DNA of 34,856 nucleotides from Bacteroidales bacterium (lineage in GTDB: Bacteria; Bacteroidota; Bacteroidia; Bacteroidales; UBA932): positions 1-34,856 of the forward strand of contig JAFZDJ010000021.1 of assembly GCA_017561265.1 (NCBI GenBank). Direction: 5' to 3'. Under the pieces are notes generated by a model that saw nothing but the letters and a program-made list of their open reading frames with translations, had not been told where the DNA came from and made no database searches. This document shows positions 31,338-34,856 of the stretch, in pieces. The position numbers and the translations under genes were made by a program. Every line of letters starts with the position of its first letter. Position 1 is the first letter of the stretch.

Positions 31338-31961
31338 ATGGATTACAGAAATGCACATAAAGCTCACCCTTGGCATGGAATCAGCCTTGGTAACAGCGTG
31401 CCCGAAGAAGTAAGGGCTTTCATCGAGATTGTGCCTACCGACACAGTGAAGTATGAAGTAGACAAGGAATCAGGATACCTTTCTCTTGACCGTCCGCAGA
31501 AATTCTCAAATATCGTTCCATCATTATACGGCTTCCTTCCGAGGACATATTGTGGTCCGAAGATGGCAGAACTCACCAACAAGGCTCTTGTCCGTCTGGA
31601 CGTAGAAGGTGACGGCGACCCTCTTGATATCTGTATCCTCACAGAAAAGGACGTAACCCACGGAGATATCATCGTCAATGCCCGTCCGATCGGAGGTCTC
31701 AGACTCCTCGACCACAATCAGGCAGACGACAAGATCATCGCAGTCCTCAAGAGCGACGCTGTATACGGTTCAATGACCGATATAGATCAGGTACCGGTAG
31801 ACATCATCCGCCGACTGATACATTACTTCAGCACCTACAAGGACATCCCTGGAGAGCACACCAGCCGAATGCAGTTCATCAGCATCTACGGTCCTGAGGT
31901 AGCCAAAGACGTCATCGTCCGCGCAATGGAAGACTACAACGACTACATCGCAAATAAATAA
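31338..31961 (+). CDS. ppa: Inorganic pyrophosphatase, family I
   Basis: The 207-residue soluble enzyme hydrolyses pyrophosphate and drives biosynthetic reactions. Family I active-site segments are present: KYEVDKESGYLSLDR, YGFLPRTYCG, the metal-binding GDGDPLDICIL (signature of family I), and DDKIIAV. Length is slightly larger than the E. coli enzyme, as usual for Bacteroidetes. It has its own promoter and a strong terminator, and converges with fba. Confidence 0.96.
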   Translation: MDYRNAHKAHPWHGISLGNSVPEEVRAFIEIVPTDTVKYEVDKESGYLSLDRPQKFSNIVPSLYGFLPRTYCGPKMAELTNKALVRLDVEGDGDPLDICILTEKDVTHGDIIVNARPIGGLRLLDHNQADDKIIAVLKSDAVYGSMTDIDQVPVDIIRRLIHYFSTYKDIPGEHTSRMQFISIYGPEVAKDVIVRAMEDYNDYIANK

Positions 31962-31965
31962 TCTG

Positions 31966-31995
31966 AAAACGTCCTGATCGCATCGGGACGTTTTT
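31966..31995 (+). terminator. Rho-independent terminator of ppa
   Basis: AAAACGTCCTGAT (31966-31978) pairs with ATCGGGACGTTTT (31982-31994), 13 bp with one G-U wobble and a 3-nt loop, then a T-tract. It begins 4 bp after the ppa stop. Confidence 0.9.
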
Positions 31996-32011
31996 ATTTT
32001 GCACAGCAATG

Positions 32012-32046
32012 AAAAAAGGGTTCCGATCCGCTCTGGATCAGAACCC
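32012..32046 (-). terminator. Rho-independent terminator of fba
   Basis: GGGTTCCGATCC (32018-32029) pairs with 32035-32046 around GCTCT; on the leftward RNA the only irregular pair is a G-U. Six A residues on its left give the U-tract. It lies 23 bp past the fba stop. Confidence 0.88.
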
Positions 32047-32069
32047 TCTATCTTTGTAATCGGGTAGAA

Positions 32070-33071
32070 TTACTCTGCCTTGCCGTTTGAACCAAGAACG
32101 TTAACGATCTTGTGCATGAAGAGCTTCTTCATGTTCTCACGTGCAGGAGCAAGATACTTACGTGGATCGAACTCTGCAGGGTTCTCAGCGAGTACCTTAC
32201 GTACTGATGCTGTCATAGCGAGACGTGAGTCAGAGTCGATGTTGATCTTACATACTGCAGACTCAGCAGCCTTGCGGAGCCATGGCTCTGGAATACCGAT
32301 AGCAGCCTTGAGAGCACCGCCGTACTTGTTGATAGTTGCAACCTCGTCCTGTGGAACTGAAGATGAACCGTGGAGAACGATCGGGAATCCAGGGAGCTCC
32401 TTCTCTACGCCCTCGAGTACGTCGAAAGCAAGCATTGGAGGTACGAGGAGACCAGTCTCTGGATCAACTGTGCACTGCTCTGGAGTGAACTTGTAAGCAC
32501 CGTGTGATGTTCCGATAGAGATAGCGAGTGAGTCGCAACCTGTCTTTGTAACGAAGTCAACAACCTCCTCTGGCTTAGTGTAAGTGTGGTGGTCTGAGCT
32601 AACCTCATCCTCTACACCTGCGAGTACTCCGAGCTCACCCTCAACTGTTACGTCGAACTGGTGTGCGTACTCAACAACCTTCTTTGTAAGAGCTACGTTA
32701 TCATCATAGTCGAGGTGTGAACCGTCGATCATAACTGATGAGAAACCAGCGTCGATACAGCTCTTGCAAGTTTCGAAAGAATCACCGTGGTCGAGGTGAA
32801 GAACGATCTGTGGGTTCTCCCAACCAAGTTCCTTTGCATACTCTACAGCACCCTGAGCCATGTAGCGGAGGAGTGTACCGTTTGCATAGTTACGTGCACC
32901 CTTGGAAACCTGAAGGATAACTGGAGACTTAGTCTCAGCTGCTGCTGATACGATAGCCTGAAGCTGCTCCATGTTGTTGAAGTTGAATGCAGGGATGGCA
33001 TAGCCACCGTTGATAGCCTTAGCGAACATCTCTTTTGTGTTCACAAGACCGAGTTCCTTGTAAGATACCAT
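32070..33071 (-). CDS. fba: Class II fructose-bisphosphate aldolase
   Basis: The 333-residue glycolytic enzyme reversibly splits fructose 1,6-bisphosphate. It is a zinc enzyme: HLDHGD (92-97) holds the catalytic aspartate and a zinc histidine, GELGVLAGVEDEV carries the conserved glutamate and loop, SIGTSHGAYK holds a second zinc histidine, and VLHGSSSVPQDE the third with the phosphate site. The C-terminal KINIDSDSRLAMTASVRK is the conserved DHAP-binding strand and helix. The start MVSYKELGLVNTKEMF is standard. Its promoter box is fused back to back with that of gmk. Confidence 0.96.
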   Translation of the reverse strand: MVSYKELGLVNTKEMFAKAINGGYAIPAFNFNNMEQLQAIVSAAAETKSPVILQVSKGARNYANGTLLRYMAQGAVEYAKELGWENPQIVLHLDHGDSFETCKSCIDAGFSSVMIDGSHLDYDDNVALTKKVVEYAHQFDVTVEGELGVLAGVEDEVSSDHHTYTKPEEVVDFVTKTGCDSLAISIGTSHGAYKFTPEQCTVDPETGLLVPPMLAFDVLEGVEKELPGFPIVLHGSSSVPQDEVATINKYGGALKAAIGIPEPWLRKAAESAVCKINIDSDSRLAMTASVRKVLAENPAEFDPRKYLAPARENMKKLFMHKIVNVLGSNGKAE

Positions 33072-33117
33072 AGTCTATAATTTGTTTAAAAATCGTTTGC
33101 TTATCTCAAAATCTTGG

Positions 33118-33135
33118 CAAAAATAACTATTTTTG
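33118..33135. promoter_or_regulatory. Back-to-back -7 boxes for fba and gmk forming one palindrome
   Basis: CAAAAATAACTATTTTTG is a perfect inverted repeat with a 2-bp centre. Its right half is TATTTTTG, a -7 box for gmk (45 bp before the ATG). Its left half, on the minus strand, is TATTTTTG, a -7 box for fba (47 bp before the ATG). Each promoter's -33 region must overlap the other's start region. Confidence 0.55.
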
Positions 33136-33179
33136 CGGAAAATTAAAATAATACGGAAGCTAATTCTTCATATATCATC

Positions 33180-33749
33180 ATGGACAATAAAGTAATCATA
33201 TTCTCCGCACCTTCTGGAGCTGGCAAAAGCACAGTTGTAAACCATCTTCTTGGACTCCATCCGGAGCTTGAGTTCTCAATATCAGCCACTTCAAGAGCTC
33301 CGCGCGGCCAGGAGCAGCACGGCGTCGAGTACTATTTCTTCACATCAGACGAGTTCAGACAGATGATTGCAGAAGACAAGTTCGTGGAATATGAAGAAGT
33401 ATATGCGGGATCGTTCTATGGAACCCTCAGATCCGAGGTAGAAAGGATCTGGGCCAAAGGACATACCATCATCTTCGACATCGACGTCCAGGGTGGCGTA
33501 AATCTCAAGAGAATCTTCGGGGATCAGGCATTCTCTGTATTCATTCAGGCTCCATCAGTAGAAATTCTCCGCAAAAGGCTCATAGGTCGTGGAACCGATA
33601 CCATGGAGGCTATAGAGAAGAGAGTTGCAAAAGCTGCATCCGAGATGGAATTCGCGGCAGGCAAGTTCGACTATACCCTCATCAATGACGACCTTCAGAC
33701 AGCTCTTGCAGAAGCTGAGGAAGTTGTCGGAGGATTCCTTAAGAAATAA
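33180..33749 (+). CDS. gmk: Guanylate kinase
   Basis: The 189-residue enzyme phosphorylates GMP to GDP with ATP. It has the P-loop SAPSGAGKST (9-18), the GMP-binding SATSRAPRGQEQHGVEYYF segment, EYEEVYAGSFYGT, and FDIDVQGGVNLK, followed by a lid with IGRGTDTMEAIEKR. Length is normal. It forms a tight pair with nadD, whose start is 2 bp after the gmk stop codon. Confidence 0.97.
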   Translation: MDNKVIIFSAPSGAGKSTVVNHLLGLHPELEFSISATSRAPRGQEQHGVEYYFFTSDEFRQMIAEDKFVEYEEVYAGSFYGTLRSEVERIWAKGHTIIFDIDVQGGVNLKRIFGDQAFSVFIQAPSVEILRKRLIGRGTDTMEAIEKRVAKAASEMEFAAGKFDYTLINDDLQTALAEAEEVVGGFLKK

Positions 33750-33751
33750 AA

Positions 33752-34309
33752 ATGGAAATAGCGGTTTACAGCGGATCATTCAACCCTTTGCACATCGGCC
33801 ATCTCGCTATCATGAAGCACATGACCGAGGAGGCAGGTTTCTGGTATGTCTACCTCATAGTGTCTCCAAAGAATCCACTCAAGGAAGGCATAAGCAGTTC
33901 GACAGGCCGCGAGCGATATGAAGCGGCCATAGAAGCTGTCAGAAGACATGAAGGCCTGCGCGTCTGGGTAGACGATATCGAGCTTAACATGCCTGAGCCT
34001 CATTACACGATCCGCACACTTGACGCACTGCGCGAAAGAGAGCCTGAAAACACATTCACGCTTGTCATAGGAGCAGACAACCTTGCCGACATACGCCGCT
34101 GGCGCGACTACAAGCGCATCCTCAGCGAATATGGGGTCGCTGTATTCCCTCGCACAGGCTTCGATCTCCCGGCAATCAAGGAAGACCTTCTTGCAGAAGA
34201 TCAGTCATACCGCATCATCCTCCTGAATGCAGAAATGGTCGACATTTCGTCGACCACTATCCGCGAAGCTCTTGCTTCTGGCCAGGACATGTCAGCCTGG
34301 CTTATGTAA
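33752..34309 (+). CDS. nadD: Nicotinate-nucleotide adenylyltransferase
   Basis: The 185-residue enzyme joins nicotinate mononucleotide and ATP to form deamido-NAD in NAD synthesis. The nucleotidyltransferase motifs are present: YSGSFNPLHIGHLAI (5-19, with the T/H-x-G-H site), the central FTLVIGADNLADIRRW substrate segment, and the C-terminal VDISSTTIREAL. It is the second gene of the gmk-nadD unit and converges on the DUF853 gene with only 7 bp between stop codons and no visible hairpin there. Confidence 0.96.
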   Translation: MEIAVYSGSFNPLHIGHLAIMKHMTEEAGFWYVYLIVSPKNPLKEGISSSTGRERYEAAIEAVRRHEGLRVWVDDIELNMPEPHYTIRTLDALREREPENTFTLVIGADNLADIRRWRDYKRILSEYGVAVFPRTGFDLPAIKEDLLAEDQSYRIILLNAEMVDISSTTIREALASGQDMSAWLM

Positions 34310-34316
34310 TCCGTAC

Positions 34317-34856
34317 TTATTTCAAGAGAGTTCCCAGTACTGTTCTGGTAAGTTTCCTTGTTGCAGCACCAACAGCCTTGCCAGCTATGTCCTTGGCAGT
34401 AGTATTTGACTTCTTGCCTGTGACCTTCTTCGAAACCTCAGTTCCGATCGAACTAGTAACGCTGGAAACAGCTGCTCCGATAACTGCTCCGAAGATGCCG
34501 CCAAGCACGCTCTTGCCTGCATTTTTAGACTTAGCGCTCTCCTTTGCAGCCCTCTCCTCAGCCTCCGCAGCAGCCGCAGCTTCAGCAGCCTCCTGCTCCG
34601 CCTTCAGCGCGGCCTCGGCCTCAGCCATGAGTACCTCAAACGCACTTTCACGATCGACGACCTTGTCATACTTGCCATAAAGACGGGACTGATTGATGAT
34701 CTGTCCTCTCTGACCTTCAGTTACAGCACCAATCTGGCTGAGCGGGAAGAGAATCTTTGCACGCTCCACCATAGAAGGAGCTCCCTTTTCGTCAAGGAAA
34801 GAGACCAGGGCCTCACCGGTTCCAAGTTCCATGATCGCATCAGCTGTCTTGAACTC
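34317..34856 (-). CDS. DUF853/HerA-like ATPase (YjgR type), C-terminal part
   Basis: The frame is open from the right window edge and ends at TAA 34317-34319, giving 179 visible codons. The segment [20 protein letters not shown] followed by [19 protein letters not shown] is the characteristic end of the DUF853 ATPase domain, a HerA/FtsK-like P-loop NTPase of unknown role. Then comes [20 protein letters not shown] and an Ala/Glu/Lys-rich helical tail with a glycine-rich [18 protein letters not shown] stretch near residues 110-130. The P-loop is outside the window. The apparent start at 34832 is internal, because the frame and similarity continue upstream ([12 protein letters not shown]). Confidence 0.88.
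   Translation of the reverse strand, partial: EFKTADAIMELGTGEALVSFLDEKGAPSMVERAKILFPLSQIGAVTEGQRGQIINQSRLYGKYDKVVDRESAFEVLMAEAEAALKAEQEAAEAAAAAEAEERAAKESAKSKNAGKSVLGGIFGAVIGAAVSSVTSSIGTEVSKKVTGKKSNTTAKDIAGKAVGAATRKLTRTVLGTLLK

Noticed and set aside
34317..34832. Independent small gene starting at 34832
   Set aside because: The frame continues to the window edge and the similarity to the DUF853 ATPase extends upstream of that ATG.

Overview
This window reads as chromosomal DNA from a member of the Bacteroidota, most likely order Bacteroidales. The pointers are repeated TAnnTTTG-type -7 promoter boxes upstream of genes, few strong Shine-Dalgarno sites, and family content typical of that group: a DUF2795 protein, the GGGtGRT/NifU-like pair, an OmpA-family porin with a coiled-coil middle, a DUF853/HerA-like ATPase, and carbohydrate esterases with an N-terminal immunoglobulin-like module. 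I cannot name the genus. No tRNA, rRNA, CRISPR array or complete insertion sequence was seen.

Layout. 1-134: N-terminal edge of a tyrosine recombinase (leftward), preceded by spaced TGGTAA repeats. 300-9291: mostly housekeeping genes: DUF2795, folE, htpG, an acyl-CoA ligase-like enzyme, a HAD phosphatase, purT, an OmpA-family protein and a Bcp peroxiredoxin. Two copies of a nested palindromic repeat sit in the convergent junctions folE/htpG and HAD/purT. 9494-11815: a tandem two-module esterase. 11923-17702: a six-gene rightward operon (LMW protein tyrosine phosphatase, DNPH1-like nucleotide N-hydrolase, lipoprotein nitroreductase, DUF418 membrane protein, CotH-family lipoprotein, ketopantoate-reductase-like enzyme), closed by a bidirectional terminator. 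17776-20023: a leftward operon of an SPFH protein, an Arc-type ribbon-helix-helix regulator and an NAD-dependent epimerase, with a tandem 8-bp palindrome at its promoter. 20198-24560: a more accessory stretch with a divergent RelA/SpoT-domain protein, a third esterase, a DUF1593 protein, a decayed AraC regulator and about 290 bp without a gene. 24586-26315: the GGGtGRT and NifU-like genes. 26451-31297: uvrB, a long RelA/SpoT protein and a C_GCAxxG_C_C protein, all rightward. 31338-34856: ppa, fba, gmk, nadD and the C-terminal part of a DUF853 ATPase.

How the parts relate. Several genes concern nucleotides (folE, purT, gmk, nadD, ppa, the DNPH1-like hydrolase, and two alarmone-synthetase-type proteins). 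The long RelA/SpoT protein keeps its synthetase motifs but has lost most hydrolase residues. The smaller one lacks the synthetase G-loop tyrosine motif. Three CE1-type esterase modules occur without any SusC/SusD pair or glycoside hydrolase in view.

Most worth a second look: the paired nested palindromes with a compensatory base-pair change; the tandem TGATATCA operator candidate in the SPFH/ribbon-helix-helix operon; the back-to-back promoter boxes between fba and gmk; the LMW-PTP/DNPH1-like operon; and the GGGtGRT pair of unknown function.
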